Shown one piece after another: positions 11,431-21,988 of a stretch of 64,000 nt of DNA. A model generated the notes under the pieces. The model searched no databases. It saw only the letters and a program-made list of their open reading frames with translations, and was not told the origin of the DNA. The first letter of the stretch is position 1, and every line of letters starts with the position of its first letter. The translations under genes were made by a program, and so were the position numbers. This DNA is from Coptis chinensis (Eukaryota; Streptophyta; Magnoliopsida; Ranunculales; Ranunculaceae). The DNA lies in NCBI GenBank assembly GCA_015680905.1, contig CM027380.1:17254001-17318000 (forward strand), written 5' to 3'.

Positions 11431-12600
11431 ATAAAAATAAGGGTTAACTATCTCTCTAGATGGGAAATTAGGGTTTTCTCCCTAAACACACGGTCAATTT
11501 GAATTGACCGTTAACTTTCAAGTCAAACAACTGAAAATAACATAAATGTTCTCATTGTTTTCAAAAAATGTGTAGTAGGGGGGGGGGCTAATTTCCCATC
11601 TAATTGGAGAATCTTAATTGGGTCATTTAGTGGGGATAATACTAGTTAACCCTAAAAATAATACTTAAAATCGCTTAAGTTGTGGGCTTTAGATCTTTAG
11701 GAATCTAACGGTCACAAATTGAAATGAAATCAAATGGATTTGTGGGGTTGAACCGGTTCTTTGGATTAAAAGTTTCATCCTCTTTCTCAATCTAAACCGG
11801 TTTGCAGTAACAAGTTTCAGCATGTTATTCGTGAATATGAATACTACTCAACTCTCTCCTTTTTTTCTGAATTATTCAAATCCAAATGACATATTAATTA
11901 GTTTATCACTTATATAAAATATAATTTTGCACGATCTCAAAATTTATTTTTTCAATTATATTGTACTTTGCCCTATTGTGTTTGTGCGTATTCGATTTGC
12001 CGTGAGGAATAATGAGAAATTGAGTAAGCTTTTTGGTGCTGCGACGATTGCCAATGGAGGGGGTTTTGCTGCTAAACAATACTGAAAAAGGAATGGGTGG
12101 TGAATTTGGTTCAGCTTCTAAAGAGTTCGATGCTAGGGGTGTTATTTCTTTGTTTTGTTGATTTTAGTTTGAGTAATTCTTTGAGATGTTAGAACAATTA
12201 ATGAATGGAAAACAACTTGCATCTCATGCATATTAATGAAAGTTTTGTACCTGGTGTTGTTTCTGAATTTGTGTTGAACCAATTCAATTTGAATTGTTTT
12301 GGAAAAGTATATTATGGGGCAAATTTGAAATAATTTGACCAATACGCCTTTTTGTTTTACTGGTGATGTGAGCATGATTAAGACGATGAGAGCTTCTCAA
12401 AGAGACGTGAGGCAGGGACCACAGGATGAAAACGATGAGAGTTTCTCAACTTCTCTTTCTCTTGTATTCCCCACAATTCAACCAAAAACCGGTTCAACCC
12501 CACAACCCATTCGATTTAATTTATTTTTGTGACCGTTAGATCTCTAAAAATCTAAAGGCATACAACTTGAGTGATTTTATGTGTTATTTTTATAGAACGG
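11431..12600. mobile_element. Foldback element with ~150-bp inverted arms, split by the MITE
   Basis: The left arm (about 11431-11440 plus 11653-11800) and right arm (about 12450-12595) are inverted copies. Shared phrases include ATCTAACGGTCACAAA, GTGGGGTTGAACCGGTT and CTTAAAATCGCTTAAG/CTCAAG. The interior (11800-12450) has no convincing ORF. Removing the 212-bp MITE and one TSD restores the left arm alignment, so the MITE arrived later. Long inverted arms suggest a Mutator-like non-autonomous element, but the outermost ends and TSD are not clear. Confidence 0.65.
11441..11652. mobile_element. MITE, GGGTTA-type TIR with perfect 9-bp TSD
   Basis: The element begins GGGTTAACTA and ends TAGTTAACCC. 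It is flanked by identical TAAAAATAA copies at 11432-11440 and 11653-11661. A 9-bp target duplication is typical of Mutator-like elements. Inner arms also pair (GATGGGAAATTAG near each end). A poly-G run occurs at 11579-11587. It is 212 bp and non-coding. Its termini resemble those of the 20098-20336 element, so the two probably belong to one family. Confidence 0.85.
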
Positions 12601-12616
12601 CGGTATTGACATCCCA

Positions 12617-12698
12617 TCCCATAAAATGGGACTAGCACCTTTTTATGGCATAAAAATCTAAAGGCATACATCCCGTAAAATGGGACTAGCACCCTTTT
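12617..12698 (+). repeat. Direct duplication of ~54 bp
   Basis: TCCC(A/G)TAAAATGGGACTAGCACC occurs at 12617 and again at 12671. The phrase TAAAAATCTAAAGGCATAC in between is also present at about 12545-12565. Each copy contains a small TCCC..GGGA inverted repeat. Confidence 0.7.
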
Positions 12699-12699
12699 G

Positions 12700-13412
12700 A
12701 ATGATTTATAGGGTGCCCCAGCCCTTTTTATATGTCTCTTAACCCCTTCCTAGAAAAAAAAAAAGAACCCCTCCTACGGTAAATTCAACTTTACAATAAT
12801 CCTCCTCCGAGGTGATTTGTAAGACCCAGCTCTTGTCCCGACAAATATTGAAATCCTTTTAGTGTACAGGGTGTACTTCTGAATTTTGTTGTCTGTACAT
12901 GACTACATGCTTCACAGTTGAAATATGGTCTTTGGGTCAAAATATATGGCCATATGTGGAAGGTGGAGATAAATGTTTTAGGTGGTTTTGTAGGCCATTT
13001 TTCAATCAATATGAAGGAAGATTATGGTAGATTAGTGTCATTTGCAGATGCTAAATTAAATTATCAACCCACTTAGGTACTATACCACTATCAATTCAAT
13101 TTTCTTCCATTGTCTAATTAAATATAGACTTTCACATCATGAGGCAAATCAACAAAAAAGAAATTAACATTAGTATATTTTGGCACACTCCACCATTTGG
13201 GGTGTTCTTACCTTAAATTGCCTACATTTCACACCAAACAACAGGTGAATATTATCATACCACTAGCTCAGTTGGTTTGGATTAAAATTTAAACCATACA
13301 CTAGGAGGTGTTCAATCCGAGTCTTTTTGGATACCAGAGGCATATGGGGAATGCTGGTGTGGCAAGACGGGCATGGGTGCTACCTTCAAAACTGAAAAAG
13401 AAAAGAGTTCAT
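12700..13412. other. Intergenic DNA without recognised gene
   Basis: AT-rich sequence. The minus strand has a 72-codon open stretch at 12791-13009 with no family resemblance I can see. Nothing else is supported. Confidence 0.5.
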
Positions 13413-13579
13413 CTACCACGAGGATATCCCTATAGGGACGCCAGCCGAGACCGTTGGATCCGAGATCTAACGGTCTGAAAATCAAAAACAAATCCATATT
13501 CTCTCTCTTCCTTTTTGTTTTTGATTTTCGGACCGTTGGATCCGAAACACTCATCCCTATAGGGATATCCTCGTGGTAG
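13413..13579. mobile_element. MITE with 26-bp terminal inverted repeats
   Basis: It starts CTACCACGAGGATATCCC and continues TATAGGGA, and it ends with the reverse complement. Within it a second pair of phrases, GACCGTTGGATCCGA, is followed by CTAACGGTCTGAAAATCAAAAAC and by an inverted partner, so the whole 167 bp folds into a long hairpin. No clear target duplication is seen, so the superfamily is not assigned. Confidence 0.75.
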
Positions 13580-13690
13580 CCCAAATCAAAAGAAAATTGG
13601 TCAACACAAACTCTATGGAATATAGACTTGTTTGTTTCCTTTTTAATCTCCCGATAGATGAGTGTACATGTTTTACTGCATTGTATACTT

Positions 13691-14220
13691 TGTAAAGGTT
13701 ATTTTTGGTTAACCTTATATATGTAGGTGACCTACGGAGAGAAAGGTGTTTGTGGGATTGAATTGACCGAGTTCATTTAGATGAACTGCCTACGTATCAA
13801 GTTCTCTCTGTTGGGGGAAGACTTGAATCAGGTCAAATGTAGGTCAAACGTAGAAAGGTGACCGCGCGCGCCTCCTCCTCTCTCGCGTCAGGTCAAGTTC
13901 TGGACTTGATGACATTTAATGAACCATGAAACTAGGCGTCCTGCAGTGGAGTAATGGCAAGCGTAGCTGAAGCTCTGGTCTTGATAATGCCAGCTGCAAC
14001 ATACATTACTAGCCGTTGGGGTGCTGGCTAGAGTTAGCGTTCTAGAAGTTTGACGTTCTCGACGCGGGCGCTCTGGGAGAAGGACGTTTGGGGTGTTGAT
14101 GAGGTCGCTTAATCTGTATGAATTGGTCATCAGCGACCTGGACGTGTGGATGAGTGTGATCGTCCTAGTGTGCTGGACACGTGACTAATATTCAATGGAA
14201 GTGTATATTACTCCCTCACA
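13691..14220 (-). repeat. 3' LTR (530 bp)
   Basis: Begins TGTAAAGGTTATTTTTGG on plus and ends CTCCCTCACA; TG...CA on either strand. It aligns along its length with 19140-19672, with small indels such as an extra GAAACTAG-type segment near 13928. Divergence of the two LTRs indicates an old insertion. Confidence 0.92.
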
Positions 14221-14240
14221 TAGCCCCCTCTCAGCAGGTT
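14221..14240 (-). other. Polypurine tract
   Basis: On the minus strand the bases before the 3' LTR read GCTGAGAGGGGGCTA. This is the purine run expected to prime plus-strand synthesis in a retrotransposon read on the minus strand. Confidence 0.7.
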
Positions 14241-14576
14241 GTTAAGTACTAGATAGCGATCTGGTAAGAGATTTAAGTTGGCACGTGGGACGGTTGATTT
14301 GAAAGGTCACAAGCTAACCGCCTCGTTTTATGGAGCGACGTGGCACGTTAGGGTTGAATACATGATTGTGTTTCTTTGGGAAACGGACCGGTGGCTTGCA
14401 ATATATGCCTGGAGAACTGAGGAGTTTCTCATTGCATCCTTTGAGTTCAAGAGGCTAAGGTTAGTTTCTGCCATTTTCCTTTGCGCTTTTCTTTCTTTTG
14501 ATTCTTGTTTTCCGTTAGGTTCGTTAGGTTTAGCTGTAGTTACTTGTTGTCGTGAACTTGTATTAGAAGAGGAAGT

Positions 14577-16856
14577 ATGTCTGATTCAGATGATACTCGA
14601 TTTGATGAGATTCGAGAGGTTTCATTGAGTGAGGAAGTTGAAGATGTTGGTTCTGACTCTGTGGTCGCTGTGGCGAGCAGTTCTGGTAATAGGTTTTCGT
14701 CATCCTCTAGTGGTTTACCGCCTAGGATAGTAGATAAGCGTGTTGCTAAAGCTTTTGTAGGGTTAAGGGAAGCTTATGATATACATGTAAGCGACCTGGA
14801 TATACACGAACTTGGGGAAGATGCAAACGTGTTTAGCAATGGTTACATACCGCTAGGTTTTGGGGTAGTTGTCTGTGAGGGGCAGTTACAAGCTGGTATG
14901 AGGATACCGTTCTTGAAACTTACTTGTAGTTTTTTGAACTTTTGTAAGAAAGCGTCATGCCAGTTCGTTGGCAATACCTGGTGGTTGCTTAGAGTTTTCG
15001 ATCTGTTGAATGATAGCGAGAGTATTGTATTGAGGTTGCTGATATTCTTGAACACTTCGTTGTGAAGCGATCTCGTGCTAATCATTTCAATTCGCAGACG
15101 CTAACGGGGAAGTCGAGCGTTCTAGATGGTGTGAGCAATAAGCCTTGGGAGAGAAAGTCGTTGTTGTTAATTGGAAATTACTGTGCTAGTGGGTTTGCAG
15201 TTCATACTAGGATTTGCAATTTTGCTGGTATGTTTTTGTGTCCTTTGTTGTATATTGAGCAATATTTGTTTGTTTTGAACTGACTTTGGAACTGGTTGTT
15301 TTGCAGAGGCCGCTATTACAAGTCGTACTAACTGGGGAGTGATCGAGAGGTTCGCTAAGCTTAGTCGAGCTAAGAAGCAAAAGAAACTACCTGAGGTAGC
15401 AACTTTCTTTGTGGAAAGGGAGGTCGTGGGATAAGGCTAAAGCAGAAGAGTCAAAAGAAAAGGGCTCGTGGTCAGGTCGATAGTGCGTCGTCTAGCGAGT
15501 TTGTCATAGAGAGGGAAGATAGTGACATTGTAACTAGGGAGGCTAGGAACAAGAGCCAGAGTGGGTCGGTGAGGCTTGTAGGTGGTGGTGGGACCTCTGG
15601 GGGTGATGGTGGTGTGACCAACCGTTTTGGTGGGAAGGGCCACCATGCTGGTTCTGATCCTACTCCTAGGGAACAACCTAGGAGGCGTATTCCTGTTCTG
15701 GTGGATGTAGAGGAGCTTAGTGTTCCAGTTCGTGAACCTAGAAGCTTGTTAAAGAGAAAAGCTGGTGTTGAGGACGATAGGGCGGCCAAGGCGGCTTGTC
15801 TGGAGGGCATAATGAGGGGGTTTGAGTCATTGCTCTGTTGATAGACTGACTGGGCGAACTGAGGGTGGTTCGAGTTCCCGGGGGAGGTCGTTCCAGAGGG
15901 TCGACTTGAGAGATGTGGATCTGAATTCCCTCGAAAAGGAGAAAAGTAGTTATGATGTTGTTGTTCTTCCCCCTGCTGGTAGAGGCAAAGAAAAAGGTTC
16001 GAGTAAGGGAGGTGCCAAGACTGGTTCTTGCAAGGGAAATGGTTAAGTTGTGCCCTTGAGAAGGGGGTTTCCTATGTCAATCCTGACACTGGTGAGACTC
16101 AATACGTGTTGAGCTCTGACTATAGCTTCCAATCGGCTCCTATAGCAAGCTGCTTGTTGGATAGCATTGCTTTCGATGGAGATCGGCAGAACCTGGACGC
16201 CATGGGAGACCTTGCAGCAAATTTGAGGGCGATGGACCTTAGGTATTGTTTGGTATGTGTTTGTGTGATTTGGCTTTTTGTGGTGTGTAGGTAGAATGAT
16301 ATATTGATGTGTGAGTGTACTATTGTTTTGTAGGTACTATATGGATACCATTAATTGAAAGAGCTGGCCATGATCGCTGATGCTGAAAAGAGCGAACGAG
16401 AGAGGATGAAAGAAGAACTGGAGAACGTTCGTACCATTCAAGTCTATCTCCAAGCTAGTTTTGACGAACTGAAGAAGCAGCACGATCAGGTCGCTTTGGA
16501 GAAAATGGTTTTGGTGGGGGTGCTAGAGGAAGCGAATGACGAGGTGGCATTGTACACTGGGTACGTGGAGAATGCAACAGCTGCAACCAAGGCGGCGAAA
16601 GTCGTTTATGAGACTGTTTGGAGAGGCAACTAAGCTGGCCAAAGATTACAACGAGATGGAGCAGAAATATCTTCCTTTACAGGAGGAACCATAACGTGGG
16701 GCTCGAGGTGCAACAATGATAGACACACCTAGAGATGCTAGTACCATTCTTCCTATATTTGAAGGTACTGTTCTTGTGAATGACTCTGCCTCAGATCTAG
16801 CCTTGGATGCAGCCGCTTTGGAGGTCACATTGGAGCCCCTAGCCACTGAGAATTAG
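14577..16856 (+). pseudogene. Transposase_28-like ORF, antisense to its host LTR element
   Basis: The apparent start is ATG 14577 (MSDSDDTRFDEIREV), followed by a Ser-rich acidic segment. The conserved-looking core (about codons 95-145) includes GYIPLGFGVVVCEGQ, AGMRIPFLKLTCSFLNF and NTWWLLRVFD. This matches in pattern the 'putative gypsy type transposon' domain (Pfam Transposase_28). An intron is likely between about 15226 (TGCTG|GTATG) and 15306 (TTTTGCAG). The C-terminal part is coiled coil (16355-16633: RERMKEELENVRT, FDELKKQHDQVALEK). Frame changes between segments (after 15060, 15540, 15820, 16030) indicate decay or further introns. Its role in such elements is unknown. Confidence 0.6.
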
Positions 16857-19121
16857 CCGAATGTTTCTTGAATCTTGTCAGCTTTGAGTGAGTGTTCTCT
16901 TGAAAGTCTGTTTGTCTTTGTTTTGTCTTTAAAAAGGTTGTCTTGATACAATAGAGCTGATTTCCTAGGCTTGCCTGGGCAGTTCGTCTTTTATGTTCGC
17001 TATGACTTCGGCCACATACATTAAGAGTTGTTAACCTGGGCCGACCTAGGCATTTCGCTTTTACTTTTTGTTGTAATTTTGGTATTTGGATGAGCTGGTT
17101 TCCACATAATTAAGTGGCAGTTCGGTAGTTGTAAAGAACTAGTTTCTTGAGTATGTTCAGGCAGTTCGTATTTTGCAGTTATGAAATGCATGTTTGCTTT
17201 GAAGTATTAGCTTTCTTTTGTTTGAATGCTTGGTGCGTGTTATCTTGACATCGGAGTAGGAATTAGATCTAGAGATGTATATCACGTTGTCTAGGAAGAC
17301 TTAGAGTGCCATGAAACATTTGAGCTCGATTGAGCGTACTGCTCAGGAGAACGTTTCGAGTGTGCCATGGAACTTTTTGCACTAAGTTGATCCTAGAGTT
17401 GTAGGTCCACAACGAGTGAGAAGTGTTGGAGCTATTAAGCCCTTAAGCTCGAGTGAGCGTTTTAGCTTGAGTAAGTATGGTGTTCTTAGAGAACGTTCTA
17501 CACTGAGTTGACCCTAGAAGTATAGGTCTCCAACTAGTGTGAATTGTGTGAGCTATGTAGCCCTGTGCTTGATTGAGCGTTTGATCGTAGAGAATGTTTG
17601 AGCTCTGGAAAGTGTTTAAGTTCGTTTGAATGTGTTGCTCTTAGAGAGCGTTCTGCACTGAGTTGACTCTAGAAGTGTAGGTATCTAACTAGTGAGAAAT
17701 GTTAAGGCTAAGTAGCTTGTGAGCTGTGTAGAAATCGAGCCCTGGTTTGGAGTTTGATCTCAATTCAAAACGGAGTTGAAGTGAGCATTCATGGATGTAG
17801 ATCGCCTGCAATTCTTTGCGTAAAATACCTGTACAACTAATGCATCCCCATGTATGTTCAAAATATAGCTGACCTGCAAAGGATCCAACTATAATAGAAA
17901 ATTCATTAGTAGCTACGGGTTGATGAGGTTGTAAAGTGCGAAGATCAAATTTGTATCTCCTGTAACAACTTAGCTACACTAGGAAAAAGCAGTAGTAGTC
18001 TCAAATTTTGCGAGGTCGCCTTATGTAAGAATGAGCCAGATTGTTTAATTCCTTTCTTGATTGCTAGAGGATGTCTTGATCGACTTCATGTATACAAACT
18101 TGAATATTGATTGCATAGTTATTAAGTAACCGATGCAATGGTATGTAGGAACAATATGTGATGAAAAATAGGCGTGAGTAGTGCATAATTTTATGTTATT
18201 CTGTTTATATTGCCTTAACAAAAAATACCATTAGCATCACCAAATTGAAAGTAGTAGCTAGTACATATATTTAAGAAGAAGATTCCTTATGCGGAAATCC
18301 TCTGTAAACTGAAAGTTTCTTGTCAAAAAAGAAATAAATGTGTACAGTACACAGCAAGCAAACAAGTGCAGTAACTGCAATTTCTTGTCAGGTTGAGCCA
18401 CAACGAACAACTCGAGATTTGATAGATCGACCATGATTAAGTTGATAGATCGATCCTTAAACATAACTAGAATTTTGTGCTGAGGTGTTCATTACCAGAC
18501 CGGGCATATTGTTTATGGGTCGACATGCTAATCAAGCTCACGGTTAAAGGTATGGTCATCTCTAACATGACATCTTCAACTGTCTATATCAAATGCCAAA
18601 TGGTATTGGATGCAAGTATATATGTAATCACTGAAGATGCAAATAAATGAATATATGATATTGGCTCCTCTAGATCAATGTACTGATATAAGTCATAACT
18701 AAAACTGAGGCATTAAAAGAAGGGAGTATGTGGTCTCAAAATTGTCGTGATTCAATTCCCTTTAAGCCTTGACAGTGCACAATCATTATTTGAGCATAGA
18801 ACCTAGGCAGGTCGCTTACACCTTATTTGTTAAACACGCAGTGACCCTCCGTAGTGATTTTTTAGCAGAGATAACCCATGTGACCATTTGGATGGGCAAG
18901 TTAAAAAAATATATAACAAACCATACATGTTAGATAATGGGAAAACTTATCTTTCATGTACTAGCTAACTAACTCCATGAGCTAGCTTTTGTTTGATGAC
19001 TGATCCTCATCGATTTCTTCAGAGCGACTATCACTACGCTTCTTGGGCTTGGAAATAGAACGTATAGAAATGTAAGTTAAAGAAACAAAAAAATTTAGTA
19101 GTTGAATTTCCAAGAAATTTG
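16857..19121. other. Non-coding interior of the LTR element
   Basis: No protein domain recognised. Between 17280 and 17760 a loosely repeated phrase (GAGCGT.. with CACTGAGTTGA/ACTAAGTTGA, CTAGAAGTGTAGGT and AACTAGTG) recurs about four times at ~110-150 bp spacing. This resembles degenerate tandem repeats often seen in non-coding retroelement interiors. Confidence 0.55.
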
Positions 19122-19139
19122 ACCCACGGACGGCGCCAA
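19122..19139 (-). other. Primer binding site TGGCGCCGTCC
   Basis: On the minus strand, immediately after the LTR, lies TTGGCGCCGTCCGTGGG. TGGCGCC-starting PBS sequences are common in plant Ty3/gypsy elements. It sets the orientation of the element. Confidence 0.75.
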
Positions 19140-19672
19140 TGTAAAAGTTATTTTTGGTTAACCTTATAGATGTAGGTAATCTTCGGAGAGAAAGGTGTTT
19201 GTGGGATTGAATTGATCGAGTTCGTTTGGACGAACTGCCTACGTATCAAGTTCTCTCTGCTGGGGGGAGATTCAAATCAGGTCTGACGTAGTTCCTCATC
19301 TTCTTTATATAGGCAAAGGTGACCGCGCTCATCCTCTCTCGCGTCAAGTCAAGTTCTGGACTTGATGACATTTAATGAACTATGAAGGCGTCCTGCAGTG
19401 GAGTAATGGCAAGCGTAGCTGAAGCTCTGCTCTTGATGATGCCAGCTGCAACATACATTACTAGTCGTTGGGGTGTTGGCTAGAGTTAATGTTCTAGAAG
19501 CTTGACGATCTGGACGCAGACGCTCTGGGAGAAAGACGTTCGGGGTGCTGATGAGGTCGCTTAATCTGTATCAACTGGTCATTAGCGACCTGGACGTGTG
19601 GATGAGTGTGATCGTTCTGATGTGCTGGACACATGCCTAATATTCAATGAAAGTGTATATTACTCTCTCACA
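19140..19672 (-). repeat. 5' LTR (533 bp)
   Basis: Partner of the 13691 LTR, with the shared phrases GGTTAACCTTATA, CTGCCTACGTATCAAG, GTCCTGCAGTGGAG and GACGTGTGGATGAG. It contains TATATAGG near 19313, absent from the other LTR through a deletion there. Confidence 0.92.
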
Positions 19673-20097
19673 TATTTTTTCATTTAAAAAAAAAAATGAA
19701 GAACAATCTTTACAAAATAGAAAAAATAGGTACCAGTTTCTTATATTTTATCTTGCTTTTTCTCGTTCACTTCACAAAATTGAAAAGAAAACAATTAAAA
19801 TCATTTTGGTATCGTGGAGAAGAACTTGGAATGATTCAAACTTCAAGCAACAGTAATTTGGTGGTTGAGACTTGAGAGTACATGCTGGACTGCTGGGGGA
19901 CTAAATGGTTTAGGGATTGGGTCTAATAAAGTGTGTTGACGTGGCTTACCAAAAGAGTTAGAACAGATTTCAGACGGTGCACCAGCCTCATAAGGCCCAT
20001 GGGCTTGGTGTGTGTATATCCAATATCCTTATTCCCTATTGTACTCCACAATGTTTGCATCGACATATGCATCTGGCCCACCGTATCATAAAACTAT

Positions 20098-20336
20098 GGG
20101 TTAGTTAGACTTACCCCTATTATTAGTTGCAATTAGTGTTACCCCCATTTTCAAAAATATTAGTGATACCCCTCCCCCCCATTTGAGTGATCTAACGGTC
20201 AGATTTCTTCATCTGAAAAAAAAAATTCATTTCGTAACCGCTAGATCTTGCAATTGGAGGGGTATCACTAATATTTTTTAAAACAGAAGGATAACACTAA
20301 TTGCAACTAGTAATGGGGGGTAAGTCTAACTAACCC
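20098..20336. mobile_element. Foldback MITE with perfect 9-bp TSD
   Basis: The element begins GGGTTAGTTAGACTTACCCC and ends with its reverse complement. It is flanked by TAAAACTAT at 20089-20097 and an identical copy at 20337-20345. The two halves pair for most of their length (for example ATTAGTTGCAATTAGTGTTA with TAACACTAATTGCAACTAGT). It is 239 bp, non-coding, and like the 11441 element in TIR and TSD length. The 9-bp TSD points to Mutator-type transposase mobilisation. Confidence 0.92.
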
Positions 20337-20460
20337 TAAAACTATGCAACCGAGGACCACTCAAATTATGGTGTGTTCTGGCCTAAATAGGGAAGGGCCG
20401 CAAGGCGCATCAAATAGCAAATGTTTATTAGCTAAGCCTGTCACGCATTTTTCCAACCAA

Positions 20461-21064
20461 CTAGGGTGTCAATGGTCCGGTTTTTAGTGTTGTAATAACC
20501 AATAACTATTTACTTTTGCAGTTCCTGTTATTTATAGGTTTTAAAATTGTAGCACCTTACCCATAACTATTGGTTCCTAGCGGGTATTTTTGGGTCTAGT
20601 TTTTTCATTTTGGTTATTAAGAAATTCACTATTTACATACATTTTTTATTAGTTTTATTAAAAAATGTGTACCAAAAATACTAAAATACCACACGAACGA
20701 GTCAAATTTTAAATATTGATATAAATAATTATGTCATTCAATAATAAAGTAAAGAAAAACCATACATTTAAGGTTGTAAACTATATTTTTTTATATTATT
20801 TATAACATTAAATACTATTAAAACTACATATTACACTTATAAATACAATTTAGTAATATATAAATGAATGTTTTGAGTTTTTATATACTTTATTTAGATA
20901 TTTTTTATGTTAAAAGTACAATAATATTTTGTTCCGGTCCAGTTATTTTGCTTAAAAAGCCATTCAGTTCTATATGGTATGTTTTTTTATTATTTATTTT
21001 TAAATGGTTCCATAATTATGATTTTTTCTGCGGTTCCGGTTAAACGGGTACCCGACACTCTTGT
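20461..21064. mobile_element. hAT-like non-autonomous element (tentative)
   Basis: The left end reads AGGGTGTCAATGGTCCGG and the right end, reversed, reads AGAGTGTCGGGTACCCG. Internal GGTTCC/CCGGTT-rich phrases occur at both sides of an AT-rich centre. GGTGTCAA..CGG termini are usual in plant hAT-type elements. An 8-bp target duplication is not clean: TTCCAAC occurs in both flanks but offset. Confidence 0.4.
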
Positions 21065-21850
21065 TCCAACGAGAATTTCAATTAAACAAAAATAAATTTA
21101 AGTGTCATATATACCCTCACTGATTATAAGCAATAATTTGGAAAATGGATAGGAACAGGAACCACACAAAAGTCCAAACCTTTACCCACACTTAAAAAAA
21201 CAAACATATATCTACACAATTTTTTAATGCTTAATTTTTCTTGCCTAATGCTTTGATTTTTTGATGCATCATTTCGACATTGTAAAAAATAACAAGCTAC
21301 TAATAAAATTATTATTATTTTTTTATTGAGAAAAGTCAAAACGTTGCTGATCTTTTTCTAAGCAGTATATAATTGAGTTGTCTTAATTAACTAATTAAAT
21401 CGATATTAGCTTCGCAATAAAAAACCAGATGGAAAATTAATTGTGATAATTAATATACGATTATGCTTGCCGCTTAAGCAACAAAAAATTTAAACAATTT
21501 AAGTATGTAACCAAATTTTTCCCGGAAGGACAAATTGACAAAATGCCATAACAAAAATTGTACTATTTTCAACATATACGCAAGCATTTTTAGAATCCAA
21601 GTTTCATTTCTAGTAAATTAATAACCATAATATGCAAAAATAGTTCTTATGCAATTATGGATATACCCTTTAATTTGACCAGGTGCAATTTAACCAATGA
21701 GAAACTTCAATGGCACGAGAGTAAATACCTTGAAATAACAAGGGTATAATGTCAATAATAAATAAAAAAAAAAGAAATAAAGAGAGCCGGAAAAAATAAA
21801 AATACGGTGATCGGACAAATAACCCATCCGATGAATTGGGGTTCGATATT
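21065..21850. other. AT-rich intergenic and upstream region
   Basis: No gene recognised. This is presumed distal promoter sequence of the helicase gene. Confidence 0.5.
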
Positions 21851-21854
21851 TCCT

Positions 21855-21861
21855 ATATAAA
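21855..21861 (+). promoter_or_regulatory. TATA box of the helicase gene
   Basis: TATATAA followed by ACCC lies about 30 bp before a pyrimidine-rich likely transcription start (about 21885-21890) and a leader with a (CT)n tract at 21914-21933. Spacing fits a plant core promoter. Confidence 0.6.
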
Positions 21862-21885
21862 CCCGTCCACACACACCTATTTTTT

Positions 21886-21988
21886 CTTCACATTTGAGCT
21901 CTCACCTCTTTTTTCTCTCTCTCTCTCTCTCTCGAGCCCTTTGTTAAAAACTCTCTCGTTTGTTTCTCTCTTTTAGATTCCTCGAGAG
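21886..21988 (+). other. 5' UTR exon of the helicase gene
   Basis: A pyrimidine-rich leader with a CT microsatellite ends in CGAGAG|GTAAGAAAG, a strong 5' splice site at 21989. The intron would run to an acceptor shortly before the coding exon (TAGAACTGCAG|AG at about 23271 is one candidate). UTR introns of this type are frequent in plant housekeeping genes. Confidence 0.55.

Larger units (their letters stand above)
13691..19672 (-). mobile_element. LTR retrotransposon lacking gag-pol, with antisense ORF
   Basis: Two similar LTRs (13691-14220 and 19140-19672) bound 4.9 kb. A PBS (TGGCGCCGTCCGTGGG) abuts the right LTR and a polypurine tract (GAGAGGGGG on the minus strand) abuts the left LTR, so transcription is on the minus strand. 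Flanks are TACTT and TATTT, a 5-bp target duplication with one change. No gag, protease, RT or integrase motif is visible. The TGGCGCCGT PBS class and a Transposase_28-type ORF are known from Ty3/gypsy Tat-lineage elements and LARD-like derivatives; this assignment is inference. Confidence 0.85.

Noticed and set aside
11441-11652. Considered as part of the larger inverted-repeat element
   Set aside because: The perfect 9-bp TSD and own TIRs show it is a separate, later insertion.
12791-13009. 72-codon minus-strand ORF (MIEKWPTKPPKT...)
   Set aside because: No recognisable domain, no promoter or splice context, and surrounded by transposon debris.
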